Assembly (NCBI GenBank): GCA_030770535.1
Contig: JASVEC010000041.1
Coordinates: forward strand, 1-64,000
Direction of reading: 5' to 3'
DNA from: Batkoa obscura
Lineage: Eukaryota; Entomophthoromycota; Entomophthoromycetes; Entomophthorales; Batkoaceae
DNA length: 64,000 bases
The number at the start of each line of letters is the position of its first letter. Position 1 is the stretch's first letter. Under the pieces are notes generated by a model. It did not search any database, was not told the DNA's origin, and saw only the letters and a program-made list of their open reading frames with translations. Position numbers and translations under genes: made by a program. Shown here piece after piece: positions 1 through 12,468 of this stretch.

Positions 1-2460
1 AAATCTACACACTTTCAATCGTACTATTTTTTAAGTTTTTTATTACTTTGTAAAGTTTGATTTAAGCAATCCCACTAAAACATATCTTTGATAAAAGTAG
101 GGTTAAAGTCAATCAATAAAAACTTTTAAGTGTGACTTTGTAACTTTTATTTATAAAATAGAAAGTATCATAAATAATTATAAATATCGTTAACAAAAAC
201 AGTAGAAAAGAATATAAAAAGATAGATGACTTGCACCAAAATAGCAATATATCCAAGGAGATAGAAATATTGATTACTAATCAATATTAAATAATAACAT
301 TTTAAAGTACTTAAAATGATCTAATTATCATAAATACTTTACTTTTAAAGTTATACTCCTATATACCGTCATCATCCTTTTATTATTTAAAATTATAAAA
401 ATTATAAAATAAATTATAAATGAAATGGTAGTACAATAACTAATTCTTTTTTGTACCATAGGCATTTTAATTCAAAATTAGAATTATGTAAGCATTAATG
501 TAATAGCAATCAATAAACAATAAATGTTTGGAATCAATAAAAACGGAATTAGGTATAACAATTTAGTTATCAATACATTTAAATAGTCTGTTTAACATAG
601 TTAAACAATATAACTTATCAAAGTTATTATATTTTTTTGAAAACAACTGAACTATAAACGTTTTAGGAAAAAATATAAATAATATCTATATGAACGTTGA
701 TTAAAAATTAAAAAATATCCGAGAATCAACCTAAACATTTTTGAATGGCCATGGCAATTACTGTTTTGTAACGTTCTTACTCCTCAATTTCTATAACAAT
801 TTTGTAGTACTTGAAGTTTTATTAAGATGTAAGCTTATGCTGCTTTTTTTGATATAAATGATTATGGTTTCTTGAGTTATGTTTTAGTACCCTAATTTGT
901 TGAACATTAATTACTCCATTAAATTAAGTTTGAAGTTATAATTACTATTCAAAACAATGATAATTTCATTATCAATAGCTTTTATAATAGAAGCTTTGTA
1001 TTTTGATGAAACTGGTATTTAATGAAATGTTTTATTAATGGGTTTTTTCTTATCAATAAATGAATTGATAAAACTATTAAGGTTGATAGTATAAATAGTT
1101 ATTAACTAAACATGAAAATCATAATTGTAAAGCAATAAATTTGATACAAGTACAATGTCATCTGTTTGTGAAATTGCTATACTTCTAGTGTTTATTTTAA
1201 CCTTGGTGTTATAGAAAGTCAAAGAATTTGTGTTTGTTTTGAATATGTTATGGAATTGAGAAGAGAACAACTATAAACAAATAGCCTATTAACTTGTATC
1301 AATATACTTCGGCAGCTACTCATTTACTTGACTTATTTATAAACCGTGTTACTTCTAATATTGGTATTTAATCTAGATATTAAAACTAGTTTCAAAATCC
1401 CACAGAGTACTAAGCTTTGCTATTATCCCGATTTTTGTTACTAAAAGTTGAGTATCCCTGTTGAATAAGTGAGTTGATAAAATCCAACAGGCTATTGATC
1501 ATCAGATATTACAATTAAAAACAATAATAGTAAAATTTAACAATATCTGAAAACAATCATAATAAAATGGAATGCTAAAATTTCAAAATTATTAAATTCA
1601 AAATTTTACTATGATTTTTAATTGAAAAGCCAAATATCTACACTGTTATTGTTTTCATTACAAAGCTAAATAGCTAACATGATGAAATATATTTAGATCC
1701 TTTAGTGTAATTTAAGGTACCAGAAATAAAGTTTACAGTTATTAAAGTAACAGTGAGATCATAGGATCACATATCAAAGCCTTTCAGCTGTTATATTCAG
1801 ATTGTCTGTAAACAAACTCAAATAAGCAATGAACTGTTAAAAATACTTTAGTAGTATTTGAAAAATAAAAGTTGGAAAATTAAAATAGTATGCCAACTGG
1901 TATTATATTTCTACAGAAGTATATTGGCCAATATCAATTTGTCTAATAAAAAAACTATATAAAGTTGAGACATTATGTTAACCCTATTTCTTTAAGTTAT
2001 TTTATCAAATTATTGAGTGAAACGCTTACTAATTTCAAGTGAATAGGGATTTTTAAAGTTATTGATATCAAAAATAGCCAATATATTGCATCATTATCCC
2101 TTATAACTCATAGTTCTCCCAATAATCATTCCCTATAAAAAATAATAACAAAATCTAGTTATCCTTTAGGCTAAAAGCAGGACAATTAAGGGAGAGTAAG
2201 TTCTTTATCCCTGACTGAGCAAATTTTGAGTTATCAATCCAAAATATAGAAAGTTGCAACGTCATGGCCAATAAAATTTGGTCAGTTTAACTTATTATGC
2301 AAATTGGAATGACTCATTAAGCTTAAGTTTTATGCAAAACCCATAAAAGTTTCACAACAAATTAAAGGATCAAAAGAATTGTTCAACTCAGTTCAATCGA
2401 TTTTATAAAACGAACTTAACAAACAAGCTTGAGGACAACATAAAATTTTTACAGAAAGCT
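1..2460. other. gene-free AT-rich stretch
   Basis: All six frames are densely interrupted by stops, and I see no exon-like blocks, tRNA or inverted-repeat element. It is probably intergenic DNA containing the upstream region of the glutaminyl-tRNA synthetase gene. Confidence 0.6.
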
Positions 2461-5012
2461 ATGGACTCCCTTCAAGCCAAATTTGAATCCATTGGGTTAT
2501 CTGAAACGAAAGCCAAAGATACTTTAAAAAACAAGAAGCTTGCCCCTTTATTAGATAAAGTGATCGACTTGGCTTCCCTTTCTCCGAAACTTTAAGTGAA
2601 AAAAAACATATAGGTAACAACTTGTATAACTTAGCTACTACAATTACTCCAGACGCTACCAATCGATTGGAATTTTTGGTATCTAAAGTAGCTAATGAGG
2701 ACTTAAGAACTTCAGAACAAATTTCAGCTGCTATTAAATATTGTGATAAATTATTAGTTGAAGAAGAGATTGATATTAATAAGTTTAATGAAACTTGTGG
2801 GGTTGGTAAGTTATTCTTTATTATATTATAGTTTTCATTTATTTACGTATTCCTCTAGGTGTTGTTGTTACCAAAGAACAAATAGAGCAAATAGTAACCA
2901 GAGTTATTGAAGAAAATAAGGAAAAGTTGACAACTGAGCGTTATCGCTTTGTATTTCCTTTGCTTGCTATTTTACGTCAAGATTTTGTTTTAAAATGGGC
3001 TAATGGTGGGGATGTAAAAACTGAACTGGACAAACAAGCTTTAGCTTTACTTGGTCCTAAAGACGAAAGAGATGTTATTGTTAAAACTAAGGTAAGATAT
3101 AACCATCCATTGTAAAGTAATAGTTGATATATTATTTGTATAGGGAAAAGCTAAAGGAGGAGAAGGTAAAAAAGAAGCCAAAAAAGCCGAAACTAGTAAA
3201 ATAGAAGAAAATAAAGATTCTAAAGTTATCGAAAAAGATCCTTCTCTCGCTTCTTTATCCATGTTTTATGAAGGTGAATTATCACGTTTACATAAGCCTG
3301 GAGGTAATAAACAAATCAAAGCCTCTATTATGGAAGAACATCTTAAGCGTACCAAGGGTAAAGTAATTACTCGATTCCCACCAGAACCAAATGGATTCCT
3401 TCATATTGGACATGCTAAAGCTATCAATGTTAATTTTGGTTATGCTCAAGCTCATGATGGTATCTGCTATTTGAGATATGATGATACTAATCCAGAAGCA
3501 GAAGAAGAAATTTACTTTACTTCAATTTTAAAAGCAGTTGAATGGCTTGGGTTTAAACCATTCAAAGTAACTTATTCTTCCGATTATTTTGACCAACTTT
3601 ACGAATTAGCAGTTAAATTAATTAAAGTTGGTAAAGCTTATATTTGTCATTGTACTGGAGAAGAAATCCATAAACATCGTGGCGGAGATGAAAAAGGACC
3701 TAGAAGTGAGTGCATTCATCGTAGTCGACCAATTGAAGAATCTTTAAAAGAATTTGATAATATGAAGTTAGGTAAATATAAAGAAGGAGAAGCTATTTTA
3801 AGAATGAAAATGGATATGCAGAGTGGCAATCCCCAATTTTGGGATTTAGTAGCTTATCGTGTATTATACACACCTCATCATCGTACTAAAGATAAATGGT
3901 GTGTTTATCCAACTTATGATTTTACCCATTGTTTAGTTGATTCTTTTGAGGATATTACCCATTCTTTGTGTACTTTAGAATTTGTACAATCTAGACCTTC
4001 ATACTATTGGCTATGTGATAGCTTAGAAGTTTATAAACCTGTACAATGGGAATATGGTAGATTAAACGTATCTAGTACTATTTTATCAAAGAGAAAGATA
4101 TTAAAATTAATTACTGAAAAATATGTCAATGGTTGGGATGATCCTAGGTTATATACTTTACCTTCTTTGAGAAGAAGAGGTGTACCACCAGCTGCTATTA
4201 ACACTTTTGTTAGAGATGTTGGTGTTACTACCTCAACTACTACAATTGATGTTAAACGTTTGGATAATTATATTCGTGATCATTTAAATGAAACAGCACC
4301 AAGAATCATGGCTATTTTGGATCCAATTAAAGTAGTTATTGAAAATTTACCAGAAAATTATTATGAAAGTATTACTGTACCAAATAAACCTAGGGATCCT
4401 AAAATGGGAGAACATCAAGTACCATTTACAAATACCTTTTATATTGACGCTAGTGATTTCAGAGTTGAAGATAGTAAAGATTATTTTAGGTTGGCACCAA
4501 ATAAAACCGTAGGGTTATTATATGTTAATTGTCCGATTAGTTGCACATCTTATGAAGTAGATGAAAAAACTAATAAAGTTACATTAATCAAATGCCGTTA
4601 TGAAAATGAAGGACAAATTAAAAAACCAAAAACATATATTCAATGGGTAGCCCATGCACCAAAACATCAATCTCCAGTTTCGATTGAAGAATTAAGAATA
4701 TACAATCCATTATTTTTACATGAAAATCCACAAGATAAGACTTTAGTACCAAATGGTTTCTTATCTGATGTTGATCCTAATTCATTAGAAATCAAAAAAG
4801 GCGCTATTGTTGAAACAGGTATCTTCCAAGCAATTGAAAATGTTTTGAAGGAAAAGAAAGAGAAAGATTGCCTTGAAGAAGTTCGTGCTCAATTTATTAG
4901 AGTTGGTTATTTCTGTTTAGATAAAGATAGTTTAATTCAGGATAAGATTGAAGATAGTAAACTTATCTTCAATCGTATTGTTACACTTAAAGAAGATACT
5001 AAAAAAGATTAA
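2461..5012 (+). CDS. glutaminyl-tRNA synthetase (cytosolic, eukaryotic type)
   Basis: Charges tRNA-Gln with glutamine using ATP. Exons are 2461-2805, 2859-3091 and 3144-5012, about 770 residues in all. The N-terminal YqeY-like domain (GVGVVVTKEQIEQIV) is followed by a lysine-rich linker and the class I catalytic core. The HIGH motif is visible in PPEPNGFLHIGHAKA near 3390-3425, with a KMSKS-like LSKRK near 4087-4100 and a C-terminal anticodon-binding beta-barrel ending in NRIVTLKED. The start at 2461 gives MDSLQAKFESIGLS, which fits the family N-terminus. One reading-frame break lies between 2559 and 2595: the first 45 codons are in a different frame from the rest of exon 1. Both sides match the family and no acceptable intron fits, so a missing base is likely (for example one A at 2587-2589). 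Family assignment is certain; exon 1 needs checking. Confidence 0.93.
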
Positions 5013-5201
5013 ATAAGTATTTTTAACAAATTGAATGTTTTGCACTTTGTATTTACTTTTACTTTTACTTTACTTATTTTGAATTCTTAATACAAAATAC
5101 TAAAATGATTATTTTTTATTGAAAAAAAATAATATAAAAATTAAATATGACTAAAATACTAAAATTGTCTTCCAAAATTAGTAAATTGTTATTGAAATAT
5201 T

Positions 5202-6863
5202 TCATTCCATTTCAGGAGTTGGAAAAGCAATTGATTGACCTTTCAATTCACCATCTGTATAAAATAATAAAGGTCGAAAAGATGGCTCATGATTAAGTAC
5301 ACTATTATATTATTATATTATTATATTGCCATTTGTATCACTATATTAAATTACCTTGAATTTTGAAAATGATTAATTAAAGCATGAATGCCTTGAATAG
5401 TAGCATAGGCTAAATCGCATCTTTTTTCAGATTTAAAATGTGGCCTAAACAAATATTATAATTATTATTGTTGTTATAACTAGTTGTTTATTCAACTTAC
5501 CACCGATTACCAACATAAATTTGAATAAATTTAATAATGGCTCTTTAAATAAAAAGATTAGTTTAGTAAAAATAGTATATATAATACACTTACTCCTTAC
5601 TAATAAAATTAATAAATGCGTAGCCCACATTACACTTATTAATAAAATCCATACGAAGGTATAAAAAATTAAACTCTCCTAAATGCGTTTGGTTTAACAC
5701 ATCTAATAGCATGGACTAAAAACGTTATCATTAATCTATTATAACAACGTATATAAACTGAATTATTACTTGTGTATATTTATTGGGGATGTTTTTAATC
5801 ATAAAAGTAGTTCGCTGATCCAAATCTATTTACTTATAAACGTTATATACATAAACAAAAATTTCACTTACTTGATAAAACCTTTTCAGTGTCTTCTATT
5901 TTCCAGCTACCTTTCCATGAAGTACTTATACCATTTTGATTTCTTTGATTTTTATTATTTATTCTTGACATTGTGTTTTCAGAACTTGAAGAAGTAGCAG
6001 TTGATATTTGTCTATTATACTGAGATAATAGTCGATTTTTTTCGGCTCTTAATTTTATAGTCATATTAATATCTCCCATATTTTTATCATATTCATAAAA
6101 ACAGGTAGCTGTTATGGACTATAGCCATTATTATTAAATAATAGAAACAAAATTTGGTTTAAATATAATACTTACCTTAAGTGTATTAAGCCAAGCTTTA
6201 ACTCTATCACATACACGTACATCATAAAAATTAAGTAATAATATATGAATTTCATCATCTTTAATTGATTTATAATCCTTAAAGCCATCAATTATTTTTA
6301 AATGTCTCTAAGAAAAGACTCTCAATATATTCTTCTTTAATATTATAATTATATCAATTGCTTACTTTAAACGCTTCCAACTCTACATTATCAAAATAAT
6401 GTAAAATTACAATAGAATTATAAAACTTATGTAGTACACTATTATTGCACAAAATCAATGGATCTTGATTGATTTGTTTAATTAACTACAAAAGTACATC
6501 AACATCAATTAATAATACAAATAATAACAATGATAAACTTACATCTCGATAATATAAATCATTATAGAAATTAATTGTATATAGTTTTGGATCTAATATT
6601 TCCATAATACTTTGCATAATACTATTAGAAAACCGTATATCGTAAATACTTACGAGTACTGTTTGATGTATCATTAATACTTGTACATCCGAAAATTGAA
6701 ACTTAAAGTTAGATGAGTAGTTATAAAACTTAGCAATAACAAAAAAGTTAGATACCTTTAATCTCTCATATAAAGGTGATAAAAGTGTATGATCTGGACT
6801 TGAAATCATTATATGATGAGTAGAAAGTTGTAATGAAAACGGTTGATAGATATTTAATGACAT
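5202..6863 (-). CDS. Mei2-like RNA-binding protein
   Basis: Ten exons splice cleanly: 6863-6756, 6701-6543, 6485-6366, 6307-6176, 6118-5872, 5825-5770, 5715-5594, 5542-5501, 5444-5355 and 5301-5202, giving about 391 residues. The C-terminal third is the diagnostic Mei2 RRM3: RTTFMIKNIPNKYTQ, then MDFINKCNVGYAFINFIS, then a segment with SEKRCDLAYATIQG and HFQNS. Upstream are two divergent RRM-like segments, around VLVSIYDIRFS and EIHILLLNFYDVRVCD, which fit RRM1 and RRM2. Mei2 of fission yeast binds meiRNA and drives commitment to meiosis; the function here is inferred from the family. The protein is roughly half the length of the fission yeast protein, with short linkers. A further upstream exon cannot be excluded. 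Confidence 0.88.
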
Positions 6864-7406
6864 CGTTTATAGTAAAATTGTACAAAATATATAATAGGTT
6901 TTCAATAAAAATGATCAAAATACAAAAGGCTATTGAAAAAAGAAACTAACTAACAATTATCTATTAATGATACTATCCTAAATGCATTTAATAAAAAATT
7001 TAATGCATTTCGTTTTATTAAGCTCGGTTTATAAAAGCTTAATAAACAAATCAAAAACTTAATTTCATTTTCAATTCATTTAACTTTTAAACTCCTATTA
7101 ATAAACAAGATATAAATTTATTTCCTGGTGAATCAAAATTTCCTTTTATTTCAACCTAGATCATTACCAAAATCAACAACTTCATCTTAAACCAATATAA
7201 AAAAATCCTATTAAAAACTATTGTTTACTTTATTATTATTATTATTATAATATAAAACATTATTATTTTATTATTATTATCTCCACCTAAAATTATATAT
7301 AAACAAAAAATTTACAATTAAATCCCTATCGTCACCGCTTTAAATTTTATCTACTGATTAATCTTCATCCATATCCTAAATTACTTCACAAACACTTTTT
7401 ACTTCT
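6864..7406. other. intergenic stretch
   Basis: Between the start of the Mei2-like gene and the stop of the leucine-rich-repeat gene, both on the minus strand. It has short ATT/TTA microsatellite-like runs near 7230-7290 and no coding signal. Confidence 0.6.
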
Positions 7407-10047
7407 TCATTTCCTAAACGAAAGATCATCAATTAATTGAGTATTTCTAGCACAAGTGATCAACATATCTTGCGCTAATATTGACATCTCTGGATTATTT
7501 GGCTAATGAAAAAAATCGTTATTAAAAGCTATATAAAAAACTCTATAAAGATTCAACTTACTGGTATTGTAACTTCCAAACAAGTAATTGAATAATTTAA
7601 TTTGGCTGATACTGAAAGGGCTAATAAACCAGCTAATGATACTTTGGAGTTCAAAGAGATATCTAAACGCGTCAAGCTTTTGGTTTCTGGTAACACTTCT
7701 GCTAATGCTATGGCCCCTATTATTTTATTAGAATGAAAAAATATTACCAATAAACAAATGTTTTATAATTTATCATTACCTTCTGATGTCATACATGTAT
7801 TTGATAAAAATAGGGATTTTAAACTATTGTTTTGTCCAAAGCAGGATTTGATGGACCATAACTAATAAATAAATTAATTTGTTAGAGTATAATTATATAA
7901 ACTAATAGCTTACTCCATCAATCGAAGGCCCACACATTGGATTTCCTGATAAATCTAACGAATGTAACTTTCTATTTGTTTTCTATCAAAACAAAAAATT
8001 AGTATTATATTATTATAAATATTATGTTATTATAAATTACCAAAGCTTCAAAAAGACGGACCATACCAAATTCATCAATTAAGTTGCTACCAATTTTAAG
8101 TTCTTCTAATTGTGAATTTGGACTAGATAGCGGGGATAGTATACAATACAATCCTTCTGTCTATAAAAAATAATTTTCATATCAAAAATATTTCTCTTGA
8201 TTTTCCTAATATTTACCTTCAATGAATTTTGACTTAAATCTAGAATCGACAATTTAGACGATAGAAACATTTTATCTGGCTAAAAAAATAAAAATAATTA
8301 AAGAAATAAAAAAAATACAATATAAATTACATCTTCACTGCCACTCAATAACATTGAAATATACTGAGCTCCTTGCGAGGTAATATTATTCCCACACAAT
8401 GCAAGCGATCTTATATTTGATTTGATAATACCTTGGCCTAATAAATATTCATTAAATCAATAACTTGCATCTCAAAGCGTTGTTTAGCTTACATAATATT
8501 TTTAACTCTTGCAATCTAATAGAACACTCATTTAATTTTAAATCCTCAAATGAGGACATATTTGTATCCTGTTCACCGTTAAACCTCGGAGATAATGGAG
8601 AAGTTAATGGAGATAAAGGAATTTGTGATTCATTTGTCGAATTATTACTTGAATCTAAATGAATGATTCCACGTGCTAAAAACTTTGCGGATCGATATGT
8701 TATTGGTATACCAGATAAATCAAGTGATTTTAATTTTTTTGACTAAAAAATATAAATTAATTAATATCACTGCTATGATTATTATTATGCTATTGTTATC
8801 ACCTGACTTATGTAAGTAGCAATATATTTAACACCGTCAGATTTTATTTTTGGATTATTGGCTAAACTTAACATACAAATACGATCTTTTGTTAATAAAT
8901 TACTCACCAGTACTTTGATACTCTAATAAAAATTAAATTCAATATTACTAATATAATTGCAAGTAGCCCAATATTTACCTCATCATCTAAGCTGCAATCT
9001 TCCAATTCTAATCTTGTTAGATTACTAAATAAATCTAATACATCTGATATTGGTAAAATACTTTTCAATGGGAAAGATTCACCTTAAATAATGGAACATA
9101 TATAATCATAACTTAATATAATACAAATAAACCTTACCAGTCAATATGATACTTTCAATGCATTGATTAGTACCAATAGCTTCCTAAAAAACATAAAACA
9201 TAAATAGCATTCTATTAAAAAACTACGATAACTTACCTCCAATATCTGAAGAAATCTCCCGTTAGGATGTTCTTCTCTTGAATTACAAATAGATAAATAC
9301 CACTCCAAAATATCTTTACAACTAAATTTCGCCCCCTCTCCTTTTCCTTTTAACCAAGGGCCTTCCAACCCCATATATTGTTCATAACGATTATCTTCGC
9401 TTGGCATTAATTTAATAGAGGAAGGAATAATATAAGAAGTGGACCTTAAAGGTACAGAAAATCGAACTCTTTTTAATTTATTGGGATTTAATTCCGATGT
9501 TTTCCCTTCTTCTTCTTCATAGTATGAATTTTTGCTAAATGATAGGAATCGATTCAATAACCGTGTACTTTGTTGTTTAAATACTAAACTGGAACGTCGG
9601 GCATAACTACTAGGTGGTAAAGAAGGTTTTAATATCCCTTTTGTCGGTTTTTTATGGGGTTCTTTTGAGTAAAAAAGGCTTAGTATTATATCATGTTTTT
9701 ATGCATGTTTATTATCAGTTACCTGTTACTTCTATTTCTAAGTCCTTAATATTTTTACTATCTTTAACGTTTTGTTCTTTCAACTGCTTTACATCCACCA
9801 TACCTTCTGGCTCTTCGGTTAAAATGAAGCTATTGTCTGCTTTTAATATTGGCTTATTTTCATCCCCGTTAATATTCCCATTAGTTAAATTATTATTACT
9901 TATTGGTGTTTCCAATATTCTAAGTTTGGTCAATTCGTCTACTAAGTCTAAATGATCAAATTCGTCTAAACTAAATCGAGTGGGATCAAAACGTAAGCGT
10001 TTGTTCATTTCACCTATTAATCCCTTAACGGGGTCTTCGTTCTCCAT
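7407..10047 (-). CDS. leucine-rich-repeat protein, PPP1R37-like, with PP1-docking motif
   Basis: Thirteen exons run from 10047 to 7407 with phase-consistent short introns (first exon 10047-9723, second 9661-9237, last 7502-7407), giving about 653 residues. The N-terminal ~145 residues are disordered and polar, with a KPTKGILKP segment. Around residue 195 sits KRVRFSVP, a textbook RVxF-type docking site for protein phosphatase 1. The rest is a ribonuclease-inhibitor-like LRR array, with repeats such as LKSLDLSGIPI, IRSLALCGNNI and LHSLDLSGNPM. The C-terminal repeat GAIALAEVLPETKSLTRLDI is close to human PPP1R37 (LRRC68). A role as a PP1 regulatory subunit is inferred from the motif and the family. 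Two consecutive LRR exons are 120 bases or near multiples of a repeat, as expected for a repeat-built gene. Confidence 0.82.
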
Positions 10048-10753
10048 TGTTTATAAATAAAAGCGATAATTTTTAAAATTGAAGTTAACTTTTTTGATTT
10101 TAAGTTATATTTAGCTATATTTTTTTTACTGTGAGGTTCTACAGGCACTAAAATCAATGCTAGGTGTTTTAAATTAAAGCGTCAATTTTTTTTAAATTTT
10201 CGCTAAATAATTGATGTTTTGAACTTAATATTATTTGCACTAAGCTTTAAAAATCAAAAATACTTCTGGTGATAAATTCTTAAGACTTTAACGCAGTTTA
10301 TAATAACTTTTGAATTATACTTTTGTTCAAACACAGAGGATCTTTGAGAAATCTTAAAGATAATTTTGCTCATGAAATTTTTAAGAAAACTTGACGATTC
10401 AGTTTACATAAAAGATCTAGCACTGGCTTTTAGCAATTATATGACTCCAGTTAGGAACTCAAACCTCTTGATGTTTAATAATATTTACCTATCATTGCTA
10501 AAGTTTTTATTTTACTAAGATAACTATTGATAAAAGTATCAGTGGTAATAATTAAAGTTATTATATTATATGCATATGCATTCAATGAGTTTAACATCAT
10601 CGGTTATCAAATAATAGTATCCATAAGAAGCTTTTTTGATCATTATTATATTAATATTTTGAAACCTTTGTAATGTATTATAGATTTAATACTCTAATAT
10701 AAACTCAAAAACAACAACCGAGTTATTGTTATTTATTAAAATTAAAAAAGACT
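10048..10753. other. intergenic, mostly one inverted-repeat element
   Basis: This gap lies between the LRR gene start and the NADPH oxidase stop. Its main content is the inverted-repeat element at 10151-10427. The remaining ~330 bases show no coding signal. Confidence 0.6.
10151..10427. repeat. terminal-inverted-repeat element, family B copy 1
   Basis: The left end (ATCAATGCTAGGTGTTTTAA, then TTCGCTAAATAATTGATG) recurs in reverse complement near 12830-12966. Its own right end, read in reverse (CAGTGCTAGATCTTTTATGT), is a degenerate version of the left end. This gives a ~275 bp element with arms of roughly 80 bp, diverged and without coding capacity. It looks like an old non-autonomous DNA element. 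Confidence 0.62.
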
Positions 10754-12468
10754 CTAAAAGTTTTCTTTGTTGTAATGGAACTTAGTACCTTCATTACCTG
10801 GCTGCGAATACTGATTGCAATACATATGAAGAGATTTAGACAAAGGTTTGGGTCCGCAGAAAAATACACCAATATCTGTAGATTTGTGTCTCTCCACTAA
10901 CTTTTGGAAAATATTATTAAAGTTAGGTCTTCCAAACTGAGTTGGCGATCTTAATCCTGTTAAAGCATCCTCCTTACCCGCTTCATAATTAAGAGTAAGA
11001 TTAAGAATCTCATCTGATTTTAATTTTCCTGTTAAAAAGGTGTTAATCTCAATTATATGGGAAGTATCCTCTTGTTCAATCACACTTAACAGTGATTGAA
11101 ACCATTCAAAAGCTTCTTTATCACGACAAGTCCATATGAAATATACCTTAGATAATCTAGTTTGCTTACTTGGGGTATAAAGACGATACCAAATAGATCT
11201 AAGGATAGAAGCGAATGGATTTATACCAATACCTGCGCCAACCAACACAGATACTTCATAATTGAATACATCTTCCGATGCGCAACCAAAAGGCCCGTCA
11301 ATCATAATTGAAGGTAAAGCTCTATCCAACAACTCATCGGTAGCAGCCTGTGGAGATTTAGCATTTACATCACAGCCCAAACGTTCTGCAAGCGATTTAG
11401 TAAAATTGCCAGCCATTCTTATATGTATCGAAGCATAATCGTCTTCTGGAGCAGAGGTTAAAGTAAAAGGATGCCATTGATGTAGGGAAACTTCTGGGCA
11501 ATTTAAAAAGATATATTGCCCTGCTTTCATTTTGAAATCCTTCTTTTTAAACTGAATTTCTACTACTCTGGAAGGATGATGTACACCCTAGATATAAAAG
11601 TCTCTCTAGACCCTCGCCATTCTCTCATAACTCTTTCATAAAGATATAAAACACCAGAAAATGTCCAATATTTCCAAAAGGAAGCACCTGCACAATAAGG
11701 TGGATGGTCTCTCCTAATTAAGCAAAAACCACCATGGAAACTATACATTAAAAAGTAGATAGCGAATAGATGATGTGTATACCAAAATAACTCAAAATTT
11801 TGCGACGTACTTTACTAAGGGAAGTGGTACTTATTAAAATGAGACACAGCAACATAATGCAACCTGACCATCCAGGTCCTGTTAGAAAAGTATAATGAAC
11901 CCAACTTTTTCCGGTAATACCACCCACATCGAGGTTGGATAATTTATAAAAATTGATGAAATGAGCGATTGAATGAGTAATAGAATAAAAGATAACAGTC
12001 CAAGCAGTAAGTTTATGAAAAGTCCTATTTTTGTCAAAGGGGATGACATGGTTTAAAGGGGTAGATCTCAATAAGGAAATAGTAGTACGGCACATTGGTA
12101 GAAGAATTAAAGCGGTGTTGATTTCAATTGGTAATGAAGTTGCTCTAGCAACAAGAAAAGACTCTTGTAAAATATTTCGTACCATACTAAACTCACTGTT
12201 GTATTTGTAGTTTACGAAAGCAAACCCAAAGATTAAAATTTGACTGATACACCAGGTAACCATAAATACAAAGATTGAGGCTATAAATTATATATTATTA
12301 GGAGTTATGATGAAGATGTATAAATCGTTTACTTTCATTTTTAATATATCGTGATATCTTAGCAACTAATGTTAGTTTACTGTAATCTAATGGAGTTGTC
12401 GGTGTCATATAGTTGGAGTTATTATCCAACGACTGGTATCCAGATTTACCTTTAGCAATTCTGTCCAT
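10754..12468 (-). CDS. NADPH oxidase catalytic subunit (NoxA/gp91phox family)
   Basis: Transfers electrons from NADPH across the membrane to make superoxide. Exon 1 is 12468-12333 and exon 2 is 12280-10754, about 555 residues. The transmembrane part contains TPLNHVIPFDKNRTFHKLTA and SITHSIAHFINF, then FWYTHHLFAIYFL, supplying the conserved heme-ligand histidines. The cytosolic part has the FAD motif HPFTLTSAPEDDYASIHIR, DGPFG, the NADPH motif VGAGIGINPFASIL and the family-typical C-terminus KENF. There is no EF-hand extension, so it resembles fungal NoxA rather than NoxC or Nox5. Two apparent one-base losses break the frame near 11798 (in an AAAA run) and near 11586 (in a GGG run); conserved sequence continues on both sides. 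It is either intact with sequence errors or a very recent pseudogene. The start gives a 45-residue N-terminus spliced before the first membrane segment. Confidence 0.88.

Noticed and set aside
5770-5800. TATTGGGGATGTTTTTAATC looks like a family A terminus
   Set aside because: On the minus strand it encodes the highly conserved Mei2 RRM3 segment (IKNIPNKY) and nothing downstream matches the element.
6601-6640. Possible short intron (GTAAGT...TAG) in exon 2 of the Mei2-like gene
   Set aside because: It would be only ~32 bases and would remove the RRM motif VSIYDIRFS, while read-through is open and family-like.
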